This document shows, piece after piece, positions 27,791 to 35,431 of a stretch of DNA of 64,000 bases. The notes below the pieces were generated by a model. It was not told the DNA's origin and searched no databases. It saw only the letters and a program-made list of their open reading frames with translations. A program made the translations under genes and the position numbers. Position 1 is the stretch's first letter, and every line of letters starts with the position of its first letter. Source of the stretch: Geodermatophilaceae bacterium URHA0031. GTDB lineage: Bacteria; Actinomycetota; Actinomycetes; Mycobacteriales; Geodermatophilaceae. The stretch spans positions 248,001-312,000 of the forward strand of contig JHVP01000005.1 in assembly GCA_000620205.1 (NCBI GenBank), read 5' to 3'.

Positions 27791-28246
27791 TCAGGGGTCG
27801 GCAGGCAGGGGGCGGGCCGGCCAGTCGAGCAGCCGCGCGCCGAGCACGCCTGCGTGCAGCGAGAACCGCTCGTCGGGCCGCGAGACGCGGTACCCGGTCA
27901 GCTCGGCGACCCGGGCCAGCCGGTAGCGGACCTGCTCGGGGTCGCTCGAGCGCGCGACGGCGGGCAGCTGCCGCCACAGCCGCCAGGACGCGGACAGGTA
28001 CAGGTCGACCGCGCTGCGGGCGCCGACCCCCTCGGCGGCCGCGGCCCGCCCCAGCTCACGGACCGCGTCGAGCTGCCACGGCTCGGGACGGCGCCCGTGG
28101 ACGGCAGCGTCGGCGAGCATCGGCAGGTGGTCCCCGAGCAGCTCGACCGGCGCAGAGCAGGCCGCTGCGGCCGCCGTCGCCACCCCGGCGAGCCAGGCCT
28201 CGCCCGTCCTCGGTGCCGCCTGCGCGGGTCGCCCGTCGCCGGCCAT
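27791..28246 (-). CDS. Short PucR/RsbR-type N-terminal sensor-domain protein, possibly truncated
   Basis: 151 aa from ATG with GGGGAGG just upstream. The helical pattern LLGDHLPMLADAA, AVRELGRAAAAEGVGARSAVDLYLSASWRLWRQLP matches the N-terminal region seen in actinobacterial PucR-like and RsbR-like multidomain regulators. No DNA-binding, GGDEF or STAS domain follows; the C-terminus instead ends in a short unrelated tail. It may be a stand-alone sensor or a remnant of a larger regulator. Converges with the coiled-coil gene. Assignment rests on recalled sequence pattern. Confidence 0.6.
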   Translation of the reverse strand: MAGDGRPAQAAPRTGEAWLAGVATAAAAACSAPVELLGDHLPMLADAAVHGRRPEPWQLDAVRELGRAAAAEGVGARSAVDLYLSASWRLWRQLPAVARSSDPEQVRYRLARVAELTGYRVSRPDERFSLHAGVLGARLLDWPARPLPADP

Positions 28247-28381
28247 CCGCCCTCCCCTGGTCCGTGGGTGCTCCGCGGTTCGTTGCCGACGGTCGGCAGG
28301 ACCAGCACGTCCCGGATGACCGGCCGCGGCCCTCGTCCCGGTGCCGTCCCGCGGGCATCGTGGAGCGGGAGGAGGTCGACG

Positions 28382-28636
28382 GTGCTCAGCAGTCAGGAAC
28401 GGCGCATCTGGCAGGAGGTCGAACGGCGCACCACCGCCGGGACCGAGGGCCTCGCGCCGCCCCGCCCCCGGACGCAGGCGCACGGCGTGGACGACCTGCC
28501 GGTCGCCGTCGTGGCCGGCACCTGGACCAGCATTGTGCTGGTCCTGGTCGGCCTCGTGCTCGCCGGCCTCGTCGTCGGGGCCGTCACGACGGTGCTCGCG
28601 CTGGTGTGGCGGTGCTGGGCGGCGCGCCGCGGCTGA
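28382..28636 (+). CDS. DUF3040-family small membrane protein
   Basis: 84 aa from GTG with GGAGGAGG 6-7 nt upstream. The opening LSSQERRIWQEVERR is the hallmark of DUF3040 proteins, followed by a polar segment and a single or paired hydrophobic helix (about 46-77). Function unknown; the family is confined to Actinobacteria and is often near stress or cell-division genes. Divergent from the sensor-fragment gene and convergent with the STAS gene (18 bp between stops). Confidence 0.75.
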   Translation: MLSSQERRIWQEVERRTTAGTEGLAPPRPRTQAHGVDDLPVAVVAGTWTSIVLVLVGLVLAGLVVGAVTTVLALVWRCWAARRG

Positions 28637-28654
28637 GCGACCGGCGCCCGCCGC

Positions 28655-28984
28655 TCACCGACGAGGTGGCAGCCGGACCGCTCCTGCGGGGCGCAGCACC
28701 AGCCGGGCGCCGCGCCGGGCGCACCGCCGGCGGGCCCGCGCGAGCGCAGCCGTGCCGTCGGGCTCCAGCCCGGTGGCCTGTGCCAGGTCGACGACCAGCT
28801 CACGCAGGTCGGGCTGGTCGGTGCGGGAGTCCAGGCACAGCTGGAGCAGCGGCACGGTCGAGGCGCTGACCTCGCCGACGACCTCGACGACGACCCGGCC
28901 GGGACGCTCCCCGGGGACGAGGGTCACCGACAGCTCCCCCGTCCCGGGCGCGGCAGGCAGGACGCGGGTGGGCAGCACGCTCAT
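28655..28984 (-). CDS. STAS-domain (anti-sigma-factor antagonist-like) protein
   Basis: 109 aa. The single-domain pattern GRVVVEVVGEVSASTVPLLQ, ELVVDLAQATGLEPDGTAAL and LARARRRCARRGARLVLR is a STAS fold. The phosphorylatable Ser/Thr seen in SpoIIAA-type antagonists is not obvious: the usual DxSG(L/V) reads ATGLEPDG, so classical partner switching is uncertain. Its ATG overlaps the TraR-type gene stop (ATGA), so the two are translationally coupled. Confidence 0.75.
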   Translation of the reverse strand: MSVLPTRVLPAAPGTGELSVTLVPGERPGRVVVEVVGEVSASTVPLLQLCLDSRTDQPDLRELVVDLAQATGLEPDGTAALARARRRCARRGARLVLRPAGAVRLPPRR

Positions 28985-29298
28985 CCCTCCGACAGGGTCT
29001 GCTGGCAGGAGACGCAGCCGGCCGGGAACGGGCGGGACTCCAGCCGCTCGGGCGGGATGACCGATCCGCAGCGCACGCAGGAGCCGTAAGTGCCGGCGTC
29101 CATCCGGGCCAGCGCCGCGTCGATCTCCTCGATGGTGCGCAGCAGCGTCGCGGCCCGGCCGAGGGCGACCGCGTCCGGCAGGGAGGTGACCGCCTCGGCC
29201 AGGGCCAGCTCGCGCCGGCCGACGCAGTCGGTGCGCTGGGCCTCCAACTCGGCCCGGAACGGTGCCCACGGGGTCGGCACGGCGGTGGTGGTGGTCAC
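28981..29298 (-). CDS. TraR/DksA-family zinc-finger protein
   Basis: 105 aa. Long helical N-terminus, then the zinc finger CVRCGSVIPPERLESRPFPAGCVSC, with two CxxC pairs (about residues 73-76 and 94-97). DksA-type proteins bind RNA polymerase through its secondary channel and modulate promoters during starvation; in actinobacteria short homologues of unknown role are common. It lacks the acidic coiled-coil tip DxxDxA of DksA, as far as I can see. First gene of a two-gene operon with the STAS protein. Confidence 0.85.
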   Translation of the reverse strand: MTTTTAVPTPWAPFRAELEAQRTDCVGRRELALAEAVTSLPDAVALGRAATLLRTIEEIDAALARMDAGTYGSCVRCGSVIPPERLESRPFPAGCVSCQQTLSEG

Positions 29299-29463
29299 GG
29301 GGTCCTCCTGGGAGAGCAGCGAGCGTGCCGTCGCTCAGCACGCAGGGGCGGCAGCCGGAGCTGCCGCGGTCGGGGTCGTCCTGCGCCTCGACGGGCGTGG
29401 CCCCAGCTTCCCCGGGTCCGGGTGGCCGGGACAGGGCAGCGGTCGGCCAACCGCCGCTGCCCC

Positions 29464-29486
29464 GGGTTGCCGGTCACCGGCAACCC
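29464..29486 (-). terminator. Terminator hairpin after cydB
   Basis: Perfect 10-bp stem (GGGTTGCCGG / CCGGCAACCC) with a TCA loop, 4 nt after the cydB stop on the minus strand. No T-tract. A good candidate terminator of the cydAB operon. Confidence 0.7.
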
Positions 29487-29490
29487 TGAG

Positions 29491-30729
29491 TCAGCGGGAC
29501 CTCGGTGGTCGCCCGGCGGGGACGTCCTGGGAGAGCAGCCACGCCCACAGCAGGGTGAGGGCACCGGTGGCCAGCCGCCGCACCGGGAGCGGCCCCGGGC
29601 TGCGGCGGCGGTCGACCGCCCTCGCCGTCGTCGCCGGGCTCGTGGGCTCCGCCGGCTCGTCACCCGACGGCGCTCCCCCTGCGGCGACCTGCTCCCGACG
29701 CGGGGCGGGGATGTCGGGGCCGGGCCCACCGTCGTCGACCCGGGGTCCGCGCACCCGACCGCGGAAGACGACGTAGGTCCACGCCTGGTACAGCAGGACG
29801 ACGGGCAGCAGCACCGCCAGCACGACGGTCATGACCGTCAGCGAGTAGGAGGCAGCCGCGGTGTTCTGCGCGGTGAGGTCGTTCGCGGCGCCCAGGCTGG
29901 ACACCATCACCCGCGGGTACAGCTCGGTGAACAGCGACAGCACGACGGCGGTGATGGTGACCGAAGTGGCGGCGAAAGCGGCGCCCTCCCGTCCGCCGTG
30001 CACGAGCACGGCCGCCGCGATCGCCGCCAGCACTGCGGCCAGCTCGATGAACGACAGCAGGAACCCGTTGCCCGACTCCACCCGGGTCCAGGTGCAGAAG
30101 CCGAGGACCACCAGCGCGACGACCGGGGCGAGCACCCGGGCCGCCCGCCGGGCCCGCGCGTGCAGCGCCGCCCCTCCGGTCCGGAGCGTGAGGAAGGTGG
30201 CGCCCTGCACCAGGCACAGCAGCACCAGCGTCACCCCGGTCGCCAGCGCGTAGGGCGCCAGGAGGTCCCCGAGATCGCCCACGAACTCCTGGTCGGAGTC
30301 GATCGGGACGCCGCCGAGCAGCCCGCCCAGGACGATGCCCAGACCGAACGGGACGAGCAGGCTGCCGCCGGTCAGCGCGGCACCCCAGAGCCGGCGCCCG
30401 CGGTCGGACTCGGAGTGGCTGCGGAACTCGAAGGCCACGCCACGCAGGATCAGCGCCGCCAGCACCAGCAGGACGACCGGGTAGAACCCGGAGAACATCG
30501 TCGCGTACCAGCCGGGGAACGCGGCGAAGGTCCCGGCGGTGGCCACGATGAGCCAGACCTCGTTGGCGTCCCACAGCGGGCCGATCGTCGAGATGACGGC
30601 ACTGCGGCCCCGCTCGTCGCGGCCCACGACACCGTGCAGCATCCCGACGCCGAAGTCGAACCCGTCCAGGACGAGGAAACCGACCCACAGCACGGTCAGC
30701 ACGAGGAACCAGAAGGCGACGAGGGTCAT
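29491..30729 (-). CDS. cydB: Cytochrome bd ubiquinol oxidase subunit II with C-terminal extension
   Basis: 412 aa, eight to nine helices of the CydB fold, opening with FWFLVLTVLWVGFLVLDGFDFG and containing the GANDLTAQNTAAASYSL region. Together with CydA it forms the high-affinity quinol oxidase used at low oxygen. About 87 residues follow the usual end near YVVFRGRV: a Pro/Ala-rich linker and a hydrophobic stretch RRLATGALTLLWAWLL. That extra helix is unusual for CydB. Downstream of cydA by 45 bp; terminator hairpin follows. Confidence 0.95.
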   Translation of the reverse strand: MTLVAFWFLVLTVLWVGFLVLDGFDFGVGMLHGVVGRDERGRSAVISTIGPLWDANEVWLIVATAGTFAAFPGWYATMFSGFYPVVLLVLAALILRGVAFEFRSHSESDRGRRLWGAALTGGSLLVPFGLGIVLGGLLGGVPIDSDQEFVGDLGDLLAPYALATGVTLVLLCLVQGATFLTLRTGGAALHARARRAARVLAPVVALVVLGFCTWTRVESGNGFLLSFIELAAVLAAIAAAVLVHGGREGAAFAATSVTITAVVLSLFTELYPRVMVSSLGAANDLTAQNTAAASYSLTVMTVVLAVLLPVVLLYQAWTYVVFRGRVRGPRVDDGGPGPDIPAPRREQVAAGGAPSGDEPAEPTSPATTARAVDRRRSPGPLPVRRLATGALTLLWAWLLSQDVPAGRPPRSR

Positions 30730-30774
30730 GGCGGGCCTTCCTGGGCGGGGTTCGGGACGGGGGGGCGGGACGGG

Positions 30775-32160
30775 TCAGTAGCTCGGTGCCAGGTCGGGTT
30801 CCTCGGCGCGGTCCTCGGCCGGGGGTGCCTCGGCGAGCTCGCGGCGCGCGAAGCGCGCCATCAGGCCCCAGTCGACGAGCGCGAGCACGCCGTAGAGCAC
30901 GAAGAAGACGATCAGGCTGACCACGACCGCGGTGGTGCCCACCGACGCCGAGACGGCGTCCTGGGTCTTCTGCAGGCCCTGCACGATCCACGGCTGACGG
31001 CCGTTCTCGGTGAGCACCCAGCCGGCCGTGTTGATCACGAACGGCACCGGGATCATCCACACGGCGACGCGCAGGAACAGCCGGGAGTCCGCCAGCTTCT
31101 TGCGCCGCCACAGGCCCCAGAGCCCGATCATCAGGACCAGGCTGCCGAGGTAGGCCATCACCCGCATGGACCAGTACTGGACGAAGACGTTGGGCACGTA
31201 GTCGCCGGGCCCGTACTGCTGCTCGTACTGCGCCTGCAGCTCGTCCATGCCCGCGACCGGGCCGTCCCAGTGGTTGGTCGCCAGCAGCGACAGCAGGTGC
31301 GGGACCTGGAGGATCTTCGTCGGGTCGTGGTCGTCCGCGCCGCCGCCGATCTGGAACAGCGAGAAGGAGCAGGGCTGGCAGGACTGCCACTGCGCCTCGG
31401 CCGCGGCGATCTTCATCGGCTGGAACTTGCCCTCGGTCACCCCGAGCTCGCTGCCCACCAGCAGGTTGAGCATGGTGGCGGGGACGATGATCGCCAGCGC
31501 GATCCGGGCCGAGCGGTCGAACGCCGCGGCGTGGGAGCCGCGGCGCAGGTGCCACGCGGAGATGCCCAGCATGACGACGGCGGCGGTGATCAGCGAGGCC
31601 AGCAGGACGTGCACGAAGCTGCGCAGGAAGACCGGGTTGGTGAGCACCGCCCCGATGCTGGTCAGCTGCGCCCGGCCGGCGCTGTTGATCGTGTAGCCGA
31701 CCGGGTTCTGCATCCACGAGTTCGCGGCCATGATGAACGCCGCGGAGAGCACGCCGCCGGCCGCGACCGCCCAGATCGTCGCCAGGTGCACCCGCCGGGA
31801 CAGCCGGTTCCAGCCGAACACCCACAGCGCCAGGAACGTGGACTCGAGGAAGAAGGCGGCCAGCCCCTCCATGGCCAGGGGCGCGCCGAACACGTCGCCC
31901 ACGAAGCGCGAGTAGCCCGACCAGTTCATGCCGAACTGGAACTCCTGCACCAGCCCGGTCACCACACCGACCGCGACGTTGATGACCAGCAGGGTGCCGA
32001 AGAACTTGGTCAGCCGGAGGTACTCCGGCGCGTCCGTGCGGTGCCAGCGGGTCTGCAGCAGAGCGGTGATGAACGCCAGCCCGATGGTCAGCGGCACGAA
32101 CAGGAAGTGGTAGATCGAGGTGCCGGCGAACTGCATCCGCGCCAGGTCCACTGTGGACAC
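30775..32160 (-). CDS. cydA: Cytochrome bd ubiquinol oxidase subunit I
   Basis: 461 aa, short Q-loop form typical of actinobacteria. Haem-ligand region with His18 (SIYHFLFVPLTIG), later GVVTGLVQEFQFGMNW, and the Q-loop signature GWVLTENGRQPW. Carries haems b558, b595 and d and oxidises quinol while reducing O2. Start ATG 32160; divergent from the GMC oxidoreductase. A regulon dyad lies 63 bp upstream and fits the idea that bd oxidase is induced under low oxygen or stress. Confidence 0.96.
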   Translation of the reverse strand: MSTVDLARMQFAGTSIYHFLFVPLTIGLAFITALLQTRWHRTDAPEYLRLTKFFGTLLVINVAVGVVTGLVQEFQFGMNWSGYSRFVGDVFGAPLAMEGLAAFFLESTFLALWVFGWNRLSRRVHLATIWAVAAGGVLSAAFIMAANSWMQNPVGYTINSAGRAQLTSIGAVLTNPVFLRSFVHVLLASLITAAVVMLGISAWHLRRGSHAAAFDRSARIALAIIVPATMLNLLVGSELGVTEGKFQPMKIAAAEAQWQSCQPCSFSLFQIGGGADDHDPTKILQVPHLLSLLATNHWDGPVAGMDELQAQYEQQYGPGDYVPNVFVQYWSMRVMAYLGSLVLMIGLWGLWRRKKLADSRLFLRVAVWMIPVPFVINTAGWVLTENGRQPWIVQGLQKTQDAVSASVGTTAVVVSLIVFFVLYGVLALVDWGLMARFARRELAEAPPAEDRAEEPDLAPSY

Positions 32161-32223
32161 GTCGTCCTCCCGTCCTCGCGCCGTCCTGCGTGGCGACGCT
32201 CCCCGCGGCCCCGCACCGGCACA

Positions 32224-32240
32224 TCACCCGTGGCGGGCGA
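32224..32240. promoter_or_regulatory. Regulon dyad, TCACCC-GTGGC-GGGCGA
   Basis: Exact consensus in the cydA/GMC divergent region; 63 bp upstream of the cydA ATG. Confidence 0.6.
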
Positions 32241-32320
32241 GGGGACCGGCAGCAGCGCCCGGGACCGGCTCCGGACCCGGCCCGCCTGTGCCCTCCCGCG
32301 GACGGCCGGGGCCCGGCAGC

Positions 32321-32337
32321 TCACCAGTTCCTGGTGA
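32321..32337. promoter_or_regulatory. Perfect palindrome TCACCA-GTTCC-TGGTGA
   Basis: Same 17-bp layout as the regulon dyad but with CCA/TGG inner ends; perfect 7-bp arms (TCACCAG/CTGGTGA). It ends 96 bp before the GMC start, so it may serve the rightward operon. It could be a variant of the same site or a site for another regulator. Confidence 0.5.
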
Positions 32338-32433
32338 TGCGCGTCGTCCGCCGGCAGCAGGAACGTGGCCGCCGTCGGGGGTCCGCGCTCCACTCCCCCG
32401 CCGAGGCCGCGACGTCGAACCGAGGAGGGCCCT

Positions 32434-34013
32434 GTGCCGGACGACCGCCACTACGACGTGATCATCATCGGGACCGGAGCCGGCGGGGGGACGCTCGCGC
32501 ACCGGCTGGCGCCCTCGGGGAAGCAGGTGCTGCTGCTCGAGCGCGGTGACTACCTGCCCCGGGAGCGGGACAACTGGAGCTCCACCGCGGTCTTCGTGCA
32601 CGGCAAGTACCGGGCGCCGGAGTTCTGGTACGACGCGAACGGCGACGAGTTCCCCCCGGAGGTGAACTACTACGTCGGCGGCAACACCAAGTTCTACGGC
32701 GCCGCGCTCTTCCGGCTGCGGCCGGAGGACTTCGGCGAGATCCGGCACCACGGCGGGATCTCCCCCGCCTGGCCGATCGACTACGCCGACCTCGAACCCT
32801 GGTACACCGAGGCCGAGACCTCTACGCCGTGCACGGCCGGCACGGGGAGGACCCCAGCGAGGGGCCGGTGAGCGCGCAGTACGCGCACCCGCCGGTCGAG
32901 CACGAAGCCCGGATCGAGCAGCTGAGCGCCGACCTGGAGAAGCAGGGGCTGCACCCGTTCCACCTGCCGATCGGCGTGCAGCTCACCCAGGACGAGCACG
33001 GCCGTCCCACCCGGGACAGCATCTGCATCCGCTGCGACCGGGTCGACGGCTTCCCGTGCGTGCTGGACGCCAAGGCCGACGCCCAGGTGATGTGCGTGGA
33101 CCCGGCGCTGCGGCACGACAACGTCTCGATGGTGACCGGCGCCCACGTGACGCGGCTGGAGACAGACGCGTCCGGCCGCACCGTCACCGCCGTGGTCACC
33201 GAGCTGGGCGACGGGACGACCGCGCGGTTCACCGCCGACGTCGTCGTGGTCGCCTGCGGTGCGGTGAACTCGGCCGTCCTGCTGCTCCGCTCGGCCAGCG
33301 ACGCCCACCCCAACGGCCTGGCGAACGGCTCGGACGTCGTCGGCCGGCACTACATGCGGCACAACAACCTGGCGATGATGGGCCTGTCGATCGAGCCGAA
33401 CGAGACGCGCTTCCAGAAGACGCTCGCGCTCAACGACTGGTACCTCGGCTCACCGGACTGGGACTTCCCCCTGGGTGGCATCCAGATGCTGGGGAAGTCC
33501 GACGCGGAGCAGATCCGGGCCAACGCACCGCACTGGGCCGGCCGGGTGTCCCCGGAGATGCCGTTCGCGGAGCTGGCCCACCACGCCGTCGACTTCTGGC
33601 TCTGCGGTGAGGACCTCCCCGAACCCCACAACCGGGTCACCCTGGACGCCGACGACGGCATCCACCTGGCCATCGACGAGAAGAACAACGTCGAGGGGCT
33701 CAAGCGGCTGCGCCACGAGCTGGAGCGGCGGCTCGGCGACCTCGGCATGCAGGAGCACCACCTGCTGCACCACAGCATCTACATGCACAAGGGCATGCCG
33801 ATCGGGGCCACCGCGCACCAGGCCGGCACGGTGCGGTTCGGCACCGACCCCGCCTCCTCCGCGCTGGACGTCAACTGCCGCGCGCACGAGGTGGACAACC
33901 TCTACGTGGTCGACACGAGCTTCTTCCCCAGCATCGGCGCGGTGAACCCGTCGCTGACCGCCATCGCCAACGCGCTGCGGGTCGGCGACCACCTGATCGA
34001 ACGACTCGGCTGA
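32434..34013 (+). pseudogene. GMC-family oxidoreductase, frameshifted
   Basis: GTG at 32434 with GAGGAGG 5 nt upstream. The N-terminal part has the FAD motif IIIGTGAGGGTLAHRLA and runs to about 32815. There DLEPWYTEAE is followed in the +0 frame by nonsense and a stop at 32871, whereas the adjacent frame continues with LYAVHGRHGEDPSEGP to the normal C-terminus (SALDVNCRAHEVDNLYVVDTS, PSLTAIANALRVGDHL) ending at 34013. One missing base near 32816-32819 explains it. Members oxidise alcohols or sugars. Either a recent inactivation or a sequence error. First gene of the zwf-ndh-cydDC-clc run. Confidence 0.85.
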
Positions 34014-34040
34014 GCACCTAGACGGACGAAGGGAACGGAC

Positions 34041-35417
34041 ATGACGACCGATCGGGTGGACGCACTGGTGATCTTCGGGGCGACCGGGGACCTCGCCAAG
34101 CTGGAGACCTTCCCGGCCCTCGTGGGGCTGGTCGACCGCGGGGTCCTCGACGTACCGGTGGTCGGGGTCGCGAAGAGCGGGTGGGGGCTGGACCAGTTCC
34201 GGTCCTACGCGGCGGCGTCGCTGCGCGCCAACGGCCTGGACCCGGACGCCGGCCCGGGCGCGAAGATGCTCGGGCTGCTGCGCTACGTGGACGGCGACCT
34301 GGACGACGACGCCACCTACACGGCGATGGCACACGAGATCGGCGACGGGAAGAGGGCGCTGTTCTACCTGGAGGTGCCGCCGTTCCTGTTCGGCCGGATC
34401 GCGCAGGGCATCTCGACCGCCGGCGCCGCCGACGGTGCCCGGGTGATGGTGGAGAAGCCGTTCGGCAACGACCTGGCCAGCGCCCAGGCGCTCAACGCGA
34501 CCATGCAGCGGTACTTCCCCGAGGACGCGATCTACCGCGTCGACCACTGGCTGGGCCTCGACCCGCTCGAGGACGTGCTCGTCGCCCGCTTCGCCAACTC
34601 GATGTTCGAGCCGCTGCTCAACCGTGACCACGTGGCGAGCGTGCAGATCACCATGGCCGAGGCCTTCGACGTCGCCGACCGCGGCCGCTTCTACGACCGG
34701 ACCGGCGCCACCCGCGACGTCGTGCAGAACCACATGCTGCAGGTGCTGGCCAGCGTGCTCGCCGACCCGCCCGACGGCTCGGGCACGGACTCGTGGCTGG
34801 ACGCCAAGGCGCGGGTCATCGCCGCGCTGCGGCCGCTGACCCCCGGGGACACGGTCTTCGGCCAGTACGAGGGCTACCTCGACGTCGACGGTGTCGACGC
34901 GGCCTCCACCACGGAGAGCTTCGTGGCGGTCCGGTTGGCGCTGGACTCGTGGCGCTGGGCCGGGGTCCCGTTGCTCATCCGGGCCGGCAAGACCATGCCG
35001 GTCACGGCCACCGAGATCACCGTCCGCTTCCGGCCCACCCCGTTCGACGTGCTCGGGCAGGGGCCGAGCGGGATCGACAACCAGCTGCGCTTCCGGATCT
35101 GGCCGGAGTCCGGGTTGGGCCTGAGCCTGGCCGGCAAGGCCCCGGGCGCGGGGCTCCGGACCGAGGTCCAGGAGCTCGCGTTCGCGCAGCACGGAGCCGC
35201 GGACATGCGCCCCTACGACCGGCTCATCGGTGCCGCACTCGACGGGCGGCGCCTGCTGTTCGCCCGGCAGGACACCGTCGAGGCGGCCTGGCGGGTCGTC
35301 GACCCGATCCTGGGGGGCGGCGTGCCGCTGCACAGCTACCCGCGCGGCAGCTGGGGGCCCAAGGAGGCCGAGCAGCTGCTGCCGGACGGGATCACCTGGC
35401 ACGACCCGGTCGCGTGA
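34041..35417 (+). CDS. Glucose-6-phosphate dehydrogenase-like protein (divergent)
   Basis: 458 aa. Rossmann N-terminus FGATGDLAKL, later motifs EKPFGNDLASAQ, RFANSMFEPLLNRDHV and IRAGKTMP place it in the G6PDH family. The substrate-binding motif reads DHWLGLD where classical enzymes have DHYLGK: Tyr becomes Trp and the phosphate-contacting Lys becomes Leu. G6PDH makes NADPH from glucose-6-phosphate; this paralogue may use another substrate. Follows the GMC gene by 27 bp and precedes an NDH-2-like gene by 14 bp, likely one operon. Confidence 0.85.
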   Translation: MTTDRVDALVIFGATGDLAKLETFPALVGLVDRGVLDVPVVGVAKSGWGLDQFRSYAAASLRANGLDPDAGPGAKMLGLLRYVDGDLDDDATYTAMAHEIGDGKRALFYLEVPPFLFGRIAQGISTAGAADGARVMVEKPFGNDLASAQALNATMQRYFPEDAIYRVDHWLGLDPLEDVLVARFANSMFEPLLNRDHVASVQITMAEAFDVADRGRFYDRTGATRDVVQNHMLQVLASVLADPPDGSGTDSWLDAKARVIAALRPLTPGDTVFGQYEGYLDVDGVDAASTTESFVAVRLALDSWRWAGVPLLIRAGKTMPVTATEITVRFRPTPFDVLGQGPSGIDNQLRFRIWPESGLGLSLAGKAPGAGLRTEVQELAFAQHGAADMRPYDRLIGAALDGRRLLFARQDTVEAAWRVVDPILGGGVPLHSYPRGSWGPKEAEQLLPDGITWHDPVA

Positions 35418-35431
35418 CCCGAGGAGGAACG

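Noticed and set aside
28303..28319. GGATGA half-site upstream of DUF3040
   Set aside because: Only the right half fits; the left half (CAGCAC) does not.
28981..29298. TraR annotation as evidence of a conjugative element
   Set aside because: The domain is the general TraR/DksA zinc finger; no transfer genes are near.
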